Assembly: GCF_014202425.1 (NCBI RefSeq) | Contig: NZ_JACHGT010000006.1 | Location: 366,362-400,553, forward strand | Source: Phytomonospora endophytica | Lineage (GTDB): Bacteria > Actinomycetota > Actinomycetes > Mycobacteriales > Micromonosporaceae | Length of the DNA: 34,192 nucleotides | Direction: 5' to 3' | Shown: piece after piece, positions 14,558 to 22,563 of the stretch | Layout of the letters: each line of letters begins with the position of its first letter | How positions within the stretch are numbered: position 1 is the first letter of the stretch | Made by a program: the position numbers and the translations under genes | The notes under the pieces: model-generated | Databases searched by the model: none | Seen by the model: the letters and a program-made list of their open reading frames with translations, nothing else | Told to the model about the DNA's origin: nothing

Positions 14558-15699
14558 GGCGCCTCCCTGACGAACACGCGCCCGTTGCCGGCGGCGACGA
14601 CGCGGCCGTCGGGCAGCACGACGGCGTCGGCGACATCGCGACCGCATTCCAGGCCCTCGCTCGACCAGGTATCGCCGGTGCGGCGATGCACGACGTCGGC
14701 GCAGGCCTCGCCGTCGTCGCCGGCCATGCCGTCGGTGAAGACCATGAGCGTCCCGTCGCCGAGCGGAACGACCTCGCGGGCGGCGGAGTCGCGCCAGAAC
14801 CCAGGGTCGGTCGTCCACTCACGGCCGTCCGCAGAGGACGCGAGCAGGATCGCGGGCCGCCCGGCGGTGTCGACGGAGGTCCCGGCGAGCTGGAACGCGG
14901 TGCCGTCGTGGGCGAGATCCTCGACGATTCCGCGCGGGGCGGCCGCCTCGGCCCAGGCATCGCCGTCGGAGCGCCAGACCGCGCCGGTCTCGGCGTCCTC
15001 GGCGGTGGCGGCCGCGAGTGTGGTGCCGCGCCCGTCGGAGGCCAGCGTGAAACGCTCCGAACCGGGTTCGCCGCCGGGAAGGCGCTGCTCGCGCCACGTC
15101 GCGCCATTGGGCGAGCGCCAGGTGACCGGTCCTTCGCCGTCGGTGCCGAGGACGATCAGATCGGTGCCGTCCCAGGCGATCGCGGCGGCCCGGGTGTCGG
15201 CGTCCGCGGTGACGGGGTGATACAGCCAGGCGCCCGGTGAGCCGGTGATGACCGCGACGCGGGCCGCGTCCTCGTGGTAGATCGTCAGGAGAAGGGCGTA
15301 GCCGTCGGCGAAGCGGGTGGCGGCGGGCAGGTCGGCGGTGGCGTCGGTCACGTCGGGCATTCCGGTCACGGCGCCCTCGTCGTCGCGGGGTGCCGCGCAC
15401 TCCAGTCCTTCGCGCGGGCCGAGGGTCTCGACGACGATCTCGCCGGTGTCGCCGCCGACGCCGAGGACGCAGCCGTCGGGCAGGAGGAACAGCGCGGTGT
15501 GCTCGACGAGCCGGGAATCGTAGGCCCGCCAGGCGCCGAACCGCGTGTAGGACGGCGGTTCGGCCTCGTCCCCGGTGGAGTCCGCGCCGCCGGAGGTGAG
15601 TTTCCAGACCACCGCGACGAACACCAGCAGCCCTGCCACCGCGAGCGCGCGCAGGCGCGTGCGGCGGCGTTCGTGGAGGAGGTCGGCGTGGTCGCTCAT
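14554..15699 (-). CDS. Membrane-anchored Asp-box (beta-propeller-like) protein A
   Basis: A 381-residue protein of the same design as its downstream neighbour: basic N-terminus, single anchor helix (LRALAVAGLLVFVAVVWKL, about 17-35) and an external domain with Asp-box-like repeats (TWRSPNGATW, VWRSDGDAW, LASSADGREW). Two cysteines near ACADVVHRRTGDTW and GLECGRD could form a disulfide. The pair is probably an old duplication. ATG 15699 overlaps the stop of a 12-codon leader ORF (ATGA) and has no Shine-Dalgarno of its own, so its translation may depend on the leader. It follows the histidine kinase gene by 67 bp. Confidence 0.7.
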   Translation of the reverse strand: MSDHADLLHERRRTRLRALAVAGLLVFVAVVWKLTSGGADSTGDEAEPPSYTRFGAWRAYDSRLVEHTALFLLPDGCVLGVGGDTGEIVVETLGPREGLECAAPRDDEGAVTGMPDVTDATADLPAATRFADGYALLLTIYHEDAARVAVITGSPGAWLYHPVTADADTRAAAIAWDGTDLIVLGTDGEGPVTWRSPNGATWREQRLPGGEPGSERFTLASDGRGTTLAAATAEDAETGAVWRSDGDAWAEAAAPRGIVEDLAHDGTAFQLAGTSVDTAGRPAILLASSADGREWTTDPGFWRDSAAREVVPLGDGTLMVFTDGMAGDDGEACADVVHRRTGDTWSSEGLECGRDVADAVVLPDGRVVAAGNGRVFVREAP

Positions 15700-15734
15700 G
15701 ACGGCCGCGCGGGATCTAAGGTCTGGCTCCCCAT
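15696..15734 (-). CDS. Putative leaderless 12-codon leader ORF with a TTA codon
   Basis: The frame reads MGSQTLDPARPS and stops with TGA overlapping the ATG of the Asp-box protein A gene. TACCGT lies exactly six bases before its ATG, matching the leaderless pattern used elsewhere in the window. The Leu codon is TTA. Inference: translation starts here at the 5' end of the mRNA and is passed on to the downstream gene, so decoding of the TTA codon could gate its expression. There is no conservation data. Confidence 0.4.
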   Translation of the reverse strand: MGSQTLDPARPS

Positions 15735-15740
15735 GAACGG

Positions 15741-15746
15741 ACGGTA
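15741..15746 (-). promoter_or_regulatory. -10 element TACCGT before the leader ORF
   Basis: On the minus strand TACCGT plus six bases plus ATG 15734. It lies 20 bp downstream of the histidine kinase stop, so the Asp-box genes could have their own promoter as well as readthrough from the two-component operon. Confidence 0.4.
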
Positions 15747-15766
15747 GCCGATGTACGCATCCCCCG

Positions 15767-17257
15767 TCAGTCCCGTGGGAGCAGGACGCGGAAGGTCGCG
15801 CCTTCGCCGGGGGCGGTGTCGAGGCGGACGCAGCCGCCGTGGCCCGACACGATCGCGGCGACGATGGACAGCCCGAGTCCCGCGCCGGAGGCGGCCGCGC
15901 CGTGGTCGCGGACACGGCTGGGATCGGCGCGGTAGAGCCGTTCGAAGACGCGTTCGGCGTGTTCGGGGGCCAGGCCGGGGCCGGTGTCGGCGACCTCGAT
16001 GACGGCGACGGGCCCGTCGGGGCGGGCGCCGACCTCGGCGACGTAGGACTCGTCCCTTGTGGACTCACCGAGCCGGATGGTGATGCTCGCCCCGGGAGGT
16101 GTGTGCCGCAGGGCGTTGGCGACGAGGTTGGCCAGAACCTGCCGCAGCCTCGGTTCGTCGCCGGGCACGGTCACCGGTTCGAGGATGTCCTGCCCTCGCA
16201 GGGGTTCCAGCGCGATGGGCCGGCCCGGGGCGCGGACGTGGGCGTCGCGGACGGTGTCGGCGGCGACGGCGAGCAGGTCGACGGGGCGCCGGTCGAGGGG
16301 GCGTTGCCGGTCGAGGGACGCCAGCAGCATCAGGTCGTCGACGAGGAGGCTCATGCGCGCCGACTCGTCCTCGATGCGGCCGATCGTGTCGTCGAGGATC
16401 GGCCCGGGCGGTGCCCCGCCGCGCCGGTACAGCTCGGCGAAGCCCTTGATGGAGGTCAGTGGGGTGCGCAGTTCGTGGGAGGCGTCGGCGAGGAACTGCC
16501 GCAGCCGGGCCTCGCTGGCCGCGCGGTCGTCGAGGGCCTGCTGGATCCGCGACAGCATGGTGTTCAGCGCTCCGCCGAGGCGGCCGGTCTCGGTGTGCGG
16601 ATCGGTGTCGGGGACGCGCGAGTCGAGGTCGCCGTCGGCGATGCGGGCGGCGGTGGTCTCCATGCGCGTCAGGGGACGCAGCCCGATCCGCACGATCCAC
16701 GAGGCGCCGACGGCGAGCAGTACCAGGATCAGCAGGCTCACGCCCCCGCCGATGAGGACGAGCCGGGTCACGGTGGAGTCGGTGCCGTTGAGGGACATCG
16801 CGACGACGCTGTAGCCGCCGCCGGAGTTGGCCGCGACCTCGACGCGCCACGTGCCACCGTCCTCATCGGACACGGTGAAGGGCTCGCCGTCGGCGGCGTG
16901 CGAGGCCAGGTCGCCGATTCCGGGAAGTGCGCTCGGGGTCTCGCCGAAGTCGGACTCCTGGGCGAATAGGTAGTTCCCGGCCGCGTCGTAGTAATAGAGC
17001 CGTGGAACGTCGAGCTGGTGGCCGGCGTCGCCTTTGCCGCCCGTGGGCGGGCGTGGTGCCGGGCTGTCCCCGGGCGGGCGGGTGGCGGCGAAGTGCGCGG
17101 TCTCGTCGAGCTGCCGGTCGACGCGTTCGGTGAGATATCCCCGAAGCAGCACCGCGGCCGTGCCGATCGCCGCCGTCAGCGCGACGGCGATGATGGCCAC
17201 CGTCATCACCACCATCCGCGTGCGGACGGTCCAGTGGCTCCAGCGGCGCGGGGTCAC
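15767..17257 (-). CDS. Sensor histidine kinase (HAMP, HisKA, HATPase)
   Basis: A 496-residue membrane sensor kinase. Helix 1 spans about 15-38, an external sensor region 40-163, helix 2 about 165-189 and HAMP about 190-242. The phospho-acceptor is His261 in DASHELRTPLTSIKGF. The N box is LANLVANALRHTPPG (371-389), G1 is DTGPG (424-428) and G2 is GAGLGL (458-463). It is complete and should autophosphorylate and pass phosphate to the adjacent regulator. The GTG start at 17257 overlaps the regulator's stop (GTGA). The sensor domain is unrecognised. The kinase resembles MprB/TrcS-type actinobacterial kinases in layout only. Confidence 0.88.
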   Translation of the reverse strand: MTPRRWSHWTVRTRMVVMTVAIIAVALTAAIGTAAVLLRGYLTERVDRQLDETAHFAATRPPGDSPAPRPPTGGKGDAGHQLDVPRLYYYDAAGNYLFAQESDFGETPSALPGIGDLASHAADGEPFTVSDEDGGTWRVEVAANSGGGYSVVAMSLNGTDSTVTRLVLIGGGVSLLILVLLAVGASWIVRIGLRPLTRMETTAARIADGDLDSRVPDTDPHTETGRLGGALNTMLSRIQQALDDRAASEARLRQFLADASHELRTPLTSIKGFAELYRRGGAPPGPILDDTIGRIEDESARMSLLVDDLMLLASLDRQRPLDRRPVDLLAVAADTVRDAHVRAPGRPIALEPLRGQDILEPVTVPGDEPRLRQVLANLVANALRHTPPGASITIRLGESTRDESYVAEVGARPDGPVAVIEVADTGPGLAPEHAERVFERLYRADPSRVRDHGAAASGAGLGLSIVAAIVSGHGGCVRLDTAPGEGATFRVLLPRD

Positions 17258-17961
17258 CGCGTCCTCGGCACGCGCAGGGCGTACCCGACGCCGCGCACGG
17301 TGTGGATCAGCGGCGGCTCGCGGTGGTCGATCTTCTTGCGCAGGTAGTACACATAGGACTCGACGATGCGGCCGTCGCCGCCGAAGTCGTAGTTCCACAC
17401 ACGATCGAGGATCTGCGCCTTGCTGACCACGCGCCCGGCGTTGACCATCAGATAGCGCAGCAGATTGAACTCCGTCGGCGACAGGTCGATGTGCTCCCCA
17501 CCGCGCCGGACCTCGTGGGCGTCCTCGTCGAGTTCCAGGTCGGCGTAGCGCAGGACGCCGTCGTCGGCGCTCGCCTTCGCCCGCCGCAGGATCGCCTGGA
17601 CGCGCAGGATGACCTCTTCGAGGCTGAAGGGCTTGGTCACGTAGTCGTCGGCGCCGACGGTGAGGCCCGCGACGCGGTCCTCGACGGCGTGCCGTGCGGT
17701 CAGGAACAGGACCGGGACGTCGCCGCCCCTGTCGCGCAGGCGCCGGGCCACCTCGAAACCGTCCACGTCGGGCAGCATCACGTCGAGGATCACCAGGTCG
17801 GGCGCGAAGTCCTCGGCGACCCGCACGCCCTCGCCGCCGTCGTAGGCGACCTTCACGTCGAAACCGGTCAGCCGCAAGGTGGCCGACAGCAGCGCGCCGA
17901 TGTTCGGCTCGTCGTCGACGACCAGGACCTTCGTCTTCGCCTGGGTCGTTGGCTGGCTCAC
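17254..17961 (-). CDS. OmpR/PhoB-family response regulator
   Basis: A 235-residue regulator. Receiver domain: acidic pair at Asp16/Asp17, phospho-acceptor Asp60 in LVILDVMLPD, Lys110 in TKPF. The winged-helix DNA-binding domain spans about 130-230, with RVVSKAQILDRVWNYDFGGDGRIVESYVYYLRKKID matching the recognition helix and wing of TrcR/PrrA-like regulators (quoted segments: VWNYDFGG and VYYLRKKID). The start is a GTG at 17961 with GAGGAG six bases upstream. It is the first gene of the operon with the kinase. A direct repeat upstream (18011-18028) may be its own binding site. Confidence 0.9.
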   Translation of the reverse strand: MSQPTTQAKTKVLVVDDEPNIGALLSATLRLTGFDVKVAYDGGEGVRVAEDFAPDLVILDVMLPDVDGFEVARRLRDRGGDVPVLFLTARHAVEDRVAGLTVGADDYVTKPFSLEEVILRVQAILRRAKASADDGVLRYADLELDEDAHEVRRGGEHIDLSPTEFNLLRYLMVNAGRVVSKAQILDRVWNYDFGGDGRIVESYVYYLRKKIDHREPPLIHTVRGVGYALRVPRTR

Positions 17962-18010
17962 CGGGGTCTCCTCACTGTCCGCTCCGGGCTCGGTGACCAG
18001 GGTGGCGCCC

Positions 18011-18028
18011 CCACCTCAAAGCCACCTC
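18011..18028. promoter_or_regulatory. CCACCTC direct repeat, candidate response-regulator site
   Basis: CCACCTC at 18011-18017 and again at 18022-18028, an 11-bp period, 50-67 bp upstream of the response regulator start. OmpR-family regulators bind direct repeats with about one helical turn period, so autoregulation is a reasonable inference. Confidence 0.35.
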
Positions 18029-18375
18029 GGAGCCGGCTGGACGCGCGATGGGAACTGAGAGTGATGGTAACGGTGTGGACGGTGAGGAGAGGGAAGAAGT
18101 CCCGGCTCGATCACCGTCCGGAAAGTCGTCACCCCTTACGCACTTCACTCCGTAACGTGCCCGCGACCCGCACCCGCAGTGGCCGATATCTCTCCCGGCG
18201 GACGGCGGTGTTTCCGGCGGTGGCCCGAACGTCACGCGAAAACCGTGCCCCACCTGCAAGATCACCACGACCGGCCGTCCCGGATCCCGCCTGCGTAGGT
18301 GATCCCCGCCGGAACGTGAACCTGGGCCATGCTCATGTGACCTTGCGCACCAGCTCCCGATAGACTCCGCGGGTC

Positions 18376-18421
18376 GTCTCGCACAGGCCGTCACCGACGG
18401 TCTCCACGCGAGACCTTTCTT
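18376..18421 (+). promoter_or_regulatory. Candidate transcription attenuator in the hppA leader
   Basis: Two exclusive structures can form. Structure A pairs GTCTCGC (18376-18382) with GCGAGAC (18408-18414) and encloses a perfect inner hairpin CCGTC-ACC-GACGG (18388-18400). Structure B pairs GGTCTC (18399-18404) with GAGACC (18410-18415) around CACGC and is followed at once by TTTCTT, as in an intrinsic terminator. The hppA ATG is 20 nt beyond. This is sequence logic only; no known riboswitch class was recognised. Confidence 0.4.
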
Positions 18422-18441
18422 AATCGGTTACTGGAGGACGG

Positions 18442-20781
18442 ATGTCCCATACGTTGCTCGCCAACGGCGACGAGAACGCGGTGTCCCTCACCGGCGCGAA
18501 CTTCACCTACGTGATCATCGCCGCCGCCATCGCGCTCGTCGCTCTCGGCTTCGCCGCCGCCTTGGTCAAGGCCGTGCTGAAGACCAGCACCGGCACGCCC
18601 AAGATGCAGGAGATCGCGGGTGCCGTGCAGGAGGGCGCCTCGGCGTACCTCCGCCGGCAGTTCAAGACCCTTGGCATCTTCGTGCTCGTCGCCGTCGTCC
18701 TGCTCTGGCTCCTGCCGGTCGCCGACGGTGGCAACGCGGTCAAGGCCGGCCGCTCGTTGTTCTTCGTCGTCGGCGCCGGTTTCAGCGCCTTCATCGGCTG
18801 GGCGGGCATGTCCCTCGCGACCCGGGCGAACCTGCGCGTGGCCTCCGCCGCGCGTGAAGGCAGCCGGGAACGGGCGATGTCGATCGCGTTCCGCACCGGT
18901 GGCGTCGTCGGCTTCCTCACCGTCGGGCTCGGCCTCGTCGGCGCGGCCGGCGTCGTGCTGATCTACAAGGGCGACGCCCCCACCGTGCTCGAAGGCTTCG
19001 GCTTCGGCGCGGCATTGCTGGCCATGTTCATGCGCGTCGGCGGCGGCATCTTCACCAAGGCCGCCGACGTCGGCGCCGACCTCGTCGGCAAGGTCGAGCA
19101 GAACATCCCCGAAGACGACCCGCGCAACCCGGCGACCATCGCCGACAACGTCGGCGACAACGTCGGCGACTGCGCGGGCATGGCCGCCGACCTCTTCGAG
19201 TCCTACGCGGTCACCCTCGTGGCGGCGCTCATCCTCGGCAAGGCCGCCTTCGGCGACTACGGCCTGGTGTTCCCGCTGATCGTCCCGGCCATCGGTGTGC
19301 TGACCGCGATCATCGGCGTGTTCATCACCAAGCTGCGCAAGTCCGACAAGGACGGCATGCAGCCGATCAACCGCGCCTTCTACATCTCGGCGCTGATCTC
19401 GGCCCTGCTGTGCACCGGCGCGGCGCTGCTGTACCTCCCGAAGACCTGGGACGCCATCGGCGTCGAAGGCATGACCTCCTCGGTCAGCCCCCAGCTCATG
19501 GCGATCATCGCGGTCATCATCGGCATCGTCCTGGCCGCGATCATCCTCGCGCTCACCGGTTACTTCACCGGCGTCGGCAGCAAGCCCGTCGAGGACGTCG
19601 CCAAGACCTCCGGCACCGGACCCGCCACCGTCGTCCTCTCGGGCATCTCACTCGGCCTGGAGTCGGCCGTGTACTCCGCCCTGGTCATCGGCGCGGCAGT
19701 GTTCGGCGCGTTCCTCCTCGGCGACGGCAACACCACCATCGCCCTGTTCGCCGTCGCGCTCGCCGGTTGCGGTCTCCTGACCACCGTCGGCGTCATCGTC
19801 GCCATGGACACCTTCGGGCCCATCAGCGACAACGCGCAGGGCATCGCCGAGATGTCCGGCGACATCGACGAGGACGCGGCCCGCACGCTGACCGACCTCG
19901 ACGCCGTCGGCAACACCACCAAGGCCATCACCAAGGGCATCGCCATCGCGACCGCCGTGCTCGCCGCGACGGCGCTGTTCGGCTCCTACACGGGCGCGAT
20001 GACCGAGGCGCTGGCCAAGGCCGGTTCGACCCTGTCGGTCGACTCGCTGCTGAACCTCGCCGACCCGCGCAACCTGGTCGGCCTGATCATCGGCGCGGCC
20101 GTCGTGTTCATGTTCTCCGGCCTGGCGATCAACGCCGTGTCCCGTTCGGCCGGCGCGGTCGTCTACGAGGTCCGCCGCCAGTTCCGCGAGAAGCCGGGCA
20201 TCATGGACGGCACCGAGCGTCCCGAGTACGGCAAGGTCATCGACATGTGCACCCGCGACGCCCAGCGCGAGCTGATCACGCCGGGTCTGCTGGCGGTCCT
20301 CGCGCCGATCGCGGTCGGCTTCGGCCTCGGCGTCGGCGCGCTCGCCGGCTACCTCGCCGGCGCCATCGCCTGCGGTGTCCTCATGGCGATCTTCCTGTCG
20401 AACTCGGGCGGCGCCTGGGACAACGCCAAGAAGATGGTCGAGGACGGCTACCTGGGCGGCAAGGGCACCGACGCGCACGCCGCGACGGTCATCGGCGACA
20501 CCGTCGGCGACCCGTTCAAGGACACCGCCGGTCCGGCCATCAACCCGCTGATCAAGGTTATGAACCTGGTGGCGCTGCTGATCGCGCCCGCCGTGGTCAT
20601 GTTCAGCGTCGGGACCGACGCCAACCTCGGCGCCCGCATCGGCATCGCCGTGGCGGCGCTGCTGATCATCGCCGCGGCCGTGATCTGGAGCCGCAGCAAG
20701 CCGATCGCGGTCGGTGGCGACCTTGAGGAGGCCGCGTCCGCCGACGCCCCAAAAGATGACAAGGTCGGTGCGGACGCGTAA
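18442..20781 (+). CDS. hppA: K+-independent membrane-bound proton-translocating pyrophosphatase
   Basis: A 779-residue polytopic pump that couples pyrophosphate hydrolysis to H+ export. The substrate motif ADVGADLVGKVEQN lies at about 208-221 and NVGDNVGDCAGMAADLFES at 236-254; the C-terminal mirror motif GDTVGDPFKDTAGP is also intact. Residue 494 is Lys in GNTTKAITKG; a lysine at this site marks the K+-independent H+-PPase subclass, where K+-dependent pumps have Ala. Length and about 16 hydrophobic segments fit the family. GGAGG precedes ATG 18442. The structured leader suggests regulation. A strong hairpin terminator follows. Position near bldG and topA matches other actinobacteria. Confidence 0.97.
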   Translation: MSHTLLANGDENAVSLTGANFTYVIIAAAIALVALGFAAALVKAVLKTSTGTPKMQEIAGAVQEGASAYLRRQFKTLGIFVLVAVVLLWLLPVADGGNAVKAGRSLFFVVGAGFSAFIGWAGMSLATRANLRVASAAREGSRERAMSIAFRTGGVVGFLTVGLGLVGAAGVVLIYKGDAPTVLEGFGFGAALLAMFMRVGGGIFTKAADVGADLVGKVEQNIPEDDPRNPATIADNVGDNVGDCAGMAADLFESYAVTLVAALILGKAAFGDYGLVFPLIVPAIGVLTAIIGVFITKLRKSDKDGMQPINRAFYISALISALLCTGAALLYLPKTWDAIGVEGMTSSVSPQLMAIIAVIIGIVLAAIILALTGYFTGVGSKPVEDVAKTSGTGPATVVLSGISLGLESAVYSALVIGAAVFGAFLLGDGNTTIALFAVALAGCGLLTTVGVIVAMDTFGPISDNAQGIAEMSGDIDEDAARTLTDLDAVGNTTKAITKGIAIATAVLAATALFGSYTGAMTEALAKAGSTLSVDSLLNLADPRNLVGLIIGAAVVFMFSGLAINAVSRSAGAVVYEVRRQFREKPGIMDGTERPEYGKVIDMCTRDAQRELITPGLLAVLAPIAVGFGLGVGALAGYLAGAIACGVLMAIFLSNSGGAWDNAKKMVEDGYLGGKGTDAHAATVIGDTVGDPFKDTAGPAINPLIKVMNLVALLIAPAVVMFSVGTDANLGARIGIAVAALLIIAAAVIWSRSKPIAVGGDLEEAASADAPKDDKVGADA

Positions 20782-20803
20782 CCAACGCTGACCCCTCCGG
20801 CCC

Positions 20804-20836
20804 GAAGCCCCGGTCCCCTCGCGGGACCGGGGCTTC
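20804..20836 (+). terminator. Strong hairpin terminator after hppA
   Basis: A perfect 14-bp stem (20804-20817 with 20823-20836; GAAGCCCCGGTCCC and its complement) closed by the loop CTCGC. No T-tract follows, as is common in actinobacteria. It starts 23 bp after the hppA stop and ends shortly before the next gene's promoter. Confidence 0.8.
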
Positions 20837-20862
20837 ACCATGTCCGGCCCCCCGCGGCCTTG

Positions 20863-20868
20863 TACGGT
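20863..20868 (+). promoter_or_regulatory. -10 element TACGGT for a leaderless start
   Basis: TACGGT, six bases, then ATG 20875. It lies between the hppA terminator and the gene. Confidence 0.5.
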
Positions 20869-20874
20869 CGGGAC

Positions 20875-21894
20875 ATGAGCGAGCGCGACTGGACCGCCGA
20901 CACCGTCGCCGCCCTGCGGTCCCATGTGGACGGTGTGGCGCCGGTGCGGTCGCTGCCGTCGCCCTACTTCACCGTGGACATCCGGGCCGTCGACGAGTCG
21001 GGGTTCCCGGCGGGGATCAAGTACCGGGCGGTGCGCGACCTGTTCGCGCGAGACGTGGTCAGCGGAGCCATCACCGAGGGCACTTCGCTGGTGGAGGCCT
21101 CGGGTTCGGCGACGGCCCTCGCCGCCGCCCACTTCGCCCGGATGCTGAAGCTGCCGCTGACGGTCGTGCTGCCCGCCCGGACGTCCCCGGCGCAGCTCGC
21201 GCGCCTGGAGGCCTACGGGGCCGTGTGCCGCAAGGCCGAGCGCCCGGCGGCGATGTACGAGGAGGCGCGAGTCCTCGCCGAGGAGACCGGCGCGCACTAC
21301 CTCGACTACCTCGGCCGCGCCGCCGACGCCGTCGACTGGCGCGGCAACGGACTCGCGGTCGCCCTGGCCGCCGACGACCCACAGTGGATCGTCGTGGGCG
21401 TGGGCAGCGGCGTCACGTCGACGACCGTCGCCCGGCACCTGCGCCATGTCGGCAACCGCACGACGCGGGTCGCCGTCGTCGACGCCGAGAACTCCGCCTA
21501 CTTCCCCGGCTGGGCGGCGGGTGTGACCGACTACGGCACCGGGACGCCCTCGAAGATCCCCGGTATCGGGCGGCCGCGCATGGAGCCCGGGTTCCACGGA
21601 TCCCTGGTGGACATGGTGATCCCGGTGCCCGACGGCGCGAGCGTCGCCGCGATGCGCTGGTGCCGCGAGGCCTCGGGCGTCGCGGTCGGGCCGTCGACGG
21701 GCGCGAACCTGTGGGGCGTGTGGGAGCTGGCGCGGATCATGCGCCGCGACGGCGTGCGCGGCCGGATCACGACGGTGTTCGCCGACGCCGGTGAGCAGTA
21801 CGCCGACACCTTCCACGACCCGTCATGGGTGGCCGAGCGGGGATTCGAGGTCGAGCCCTACGCGGCGAAGATCGCCGGGCTGTACGCGCCCTGA
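20875..21894 (+). CDS. PLP-dependent cysteine synthase / desulfhydrase-family enzyme
   Basis: A 339-residue fold-type II PLP enzyme. The Schiff-base lysine is Lys49 in GIKYRAVRD, in a diverged version of the usual SIKDR motif. EASGSATALAAA replaces the classical TSGNTG substrate loop. VGVGSGVTSTT forms the PLP phosphate loop, and the C-terminal region has VAVGPSTGANLWG. These changes fit the branch with mycobacterial Cds1-like L-cysteine desulfhydrases rather than CysK/CysM, but the reaction is uncertain. It stands alone, with no sulfur genes nearby. ATG 20875 is leaderless; a TTG at 20860 is less likely. Confidence 0.8.
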   Translation: MSERDWTADTVAALRSHVDGVAPVRSLPSPYFTVDIRAVDESGFPAGIKYRAVRDLFARDVVSGAITEGTSLVEASGSATALAAAHFARMLKLPLTVVLPARTSPAQLARLEAYGAVCRKAERPAAMYEEARVLAEETGAHYLDYLGRAADAVDWRGNGLAVALAADDPQWIVVGVGSGVTSTTVARHLRHVGNRTTRVAVVDAENSAYFPGWAAGVTDYGTGTPSKIPGIGRPRMEPGFHGSLVDMVIPVPDGASVAAMRWCREASGVAVGPSTGANLWGVWELARIMRRDGVRGRITTVFADAGEQYADTFHDPSWVAERGFEVEPYAAKIAGLYAP

Positions 21895-21900
21895 GGCCGG

Positions 21901-22518
21901 CTACTTCCACTGACGGCAGCGACCGGGGAACACCGCCGCGACTTCTTCCCGCAGCGTCTCCACCGTCTCCTCCGGGTCGAGGCCCGCGCCCAGGTGCAGG
22001 GCGAAACCGTCGGTGAGGGCGAACAGCCGCGCGGCGGCCGCCTTGGCGTCGGTGTCGCCGGGCACCTCGCCGCACTCCTTGCCGTTGTGGACGGCGAGCG
22101 CGAGCTGCCCACGCGTCGCGGCGAGGGTCTCGGTGTGGAGCCCGGCGAGGTCCGGGTTGGCCGTGGTGCGGCCGAGGAAGGCCAGGGACACGCGGTGGTC
22201 GGAGGCGCTGGCGGCGTCGAGGGGCAGGTACTCGCGCAGCGCGCGGGTCACGACGGCCCGGATGGGCAGGCGTTCGGTGACCGACTCGCGGACGGCGGCC
22301 TGGACGCGGGCGCCCATGCGCTCGACGACCTGGCGGTAGGTGGCTTCGAGGAGGGCGTCCTTGCTGGCGAAGTAGTGCTGGACCTGGCCGACGGAGATCC
22401 CGGCGGTGGCCGCGGCCTTGGCGACGGTCACGCCGTCGAGGCCCTCGTGGTCGATCAGGCGCTGCACGGCGGCGGCTATCTCGGCCCGGCGCGCGGCGTG
22501 ATCGACGAGTTTCGGCAT
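21901..22518 (-). CDS. TetR/AcrR-family transcriptional regulator
   Basis: A 205-residue TetR-type repressor. The N-terminal helix-turn-helix covers about residues 10-57 (IAAAVQRLIDHEGLDGVTVAKAA, then GISVGQVQHYFASKDALL). The C-terminal ligand domain has TTANPDLAGLHTETLA and FALTDGFALHLG, seen in the BetI-like TetR_C_6 group; the inducer is unknown. It is divergent from the serine hydrolase gene, with start codons about 50 bp apart and a 30-bp palindrome between them, so it very likely represses that gene and itself. It is leaderless (TAGAGT plus six bases). The stop lies 6 bp from the converging PLP enzyme gene. Confidence 0.9.
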   Translation of the reverse strand: MPKLVDHAARRAEIAAAVQRLIDHEGLDGVTVAKAAATAGISVGQVQHYFASKDALLEATYRQVVERMGARVQAAVRESVTERLPIRAVVTRALREYLPLDAASASDHRVSLAFLGRTTANPDLAGLHTETLAATRGQLALAVHNGKECGEVPGDTDAKAAAARLFALTDGFALHLGAGLDPEETVETLREEVAAVFPGRCRQWK

Positions 22519-22524
22519 GCGAGC

Positions 22525-22530
22525 ACTCTA
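22525..22530 (-). promoter_or_regulatory. -10 element TAGAGT of the tetR gene
   Basis: Minus-strand TAGAGT, six bases, then ATG 22518. Its -35 position (22548-22553, 17-bp spacer) overlaps the left arm of the palindromic operator. Confidence 0.5.
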
Positions 22531-22534
22531 GCCG

Positions 22535-22563
22535 TCGACGAGTTTTTATCGTATGGCTATATT
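22535..22563 (+). promoter_or_regulatory. Promoter of the serine hydrolase gene
   Basis: TCGACG (22535-22540), a 17-bp spacer, then TATATT (22558-22563), followed by exactly six bases and the GTG at 22570. The -10 falls inside the operator palindrome. Confidence 0.55.

Larger units (their letters stand above)
17962..18441. other. Divergent intergenic region between response regulator and hppA
   Basis: No gene is supported in these 480 bp. It contains a CCACCTC direct repeat (18011-18028), a possible minus-strand -10 near 18064 (TTACCAT), and the hppA leader with a -10-like TAGACT at 18361-18366 and a double-hairpin structure. The frames present are Arg/Ser/Pro-rich shadows. Confidence 0.5.

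Noticed and set aside
17972-18394. 140-codon minus-strand frame between response regulator and hppA
   Set aside because: No domain, unusual codon use and no binding site; it covers the hppA leader and promoter.
19648-21816. Long minus-strand open frame (722 codons) antisense to hppA and the PLP enzyme
   Set aside because: It is the complementary shadow of two well-recognised genes in GC-rich DNA; its product is Gly/Arg/Asp/His-rich with no domain.
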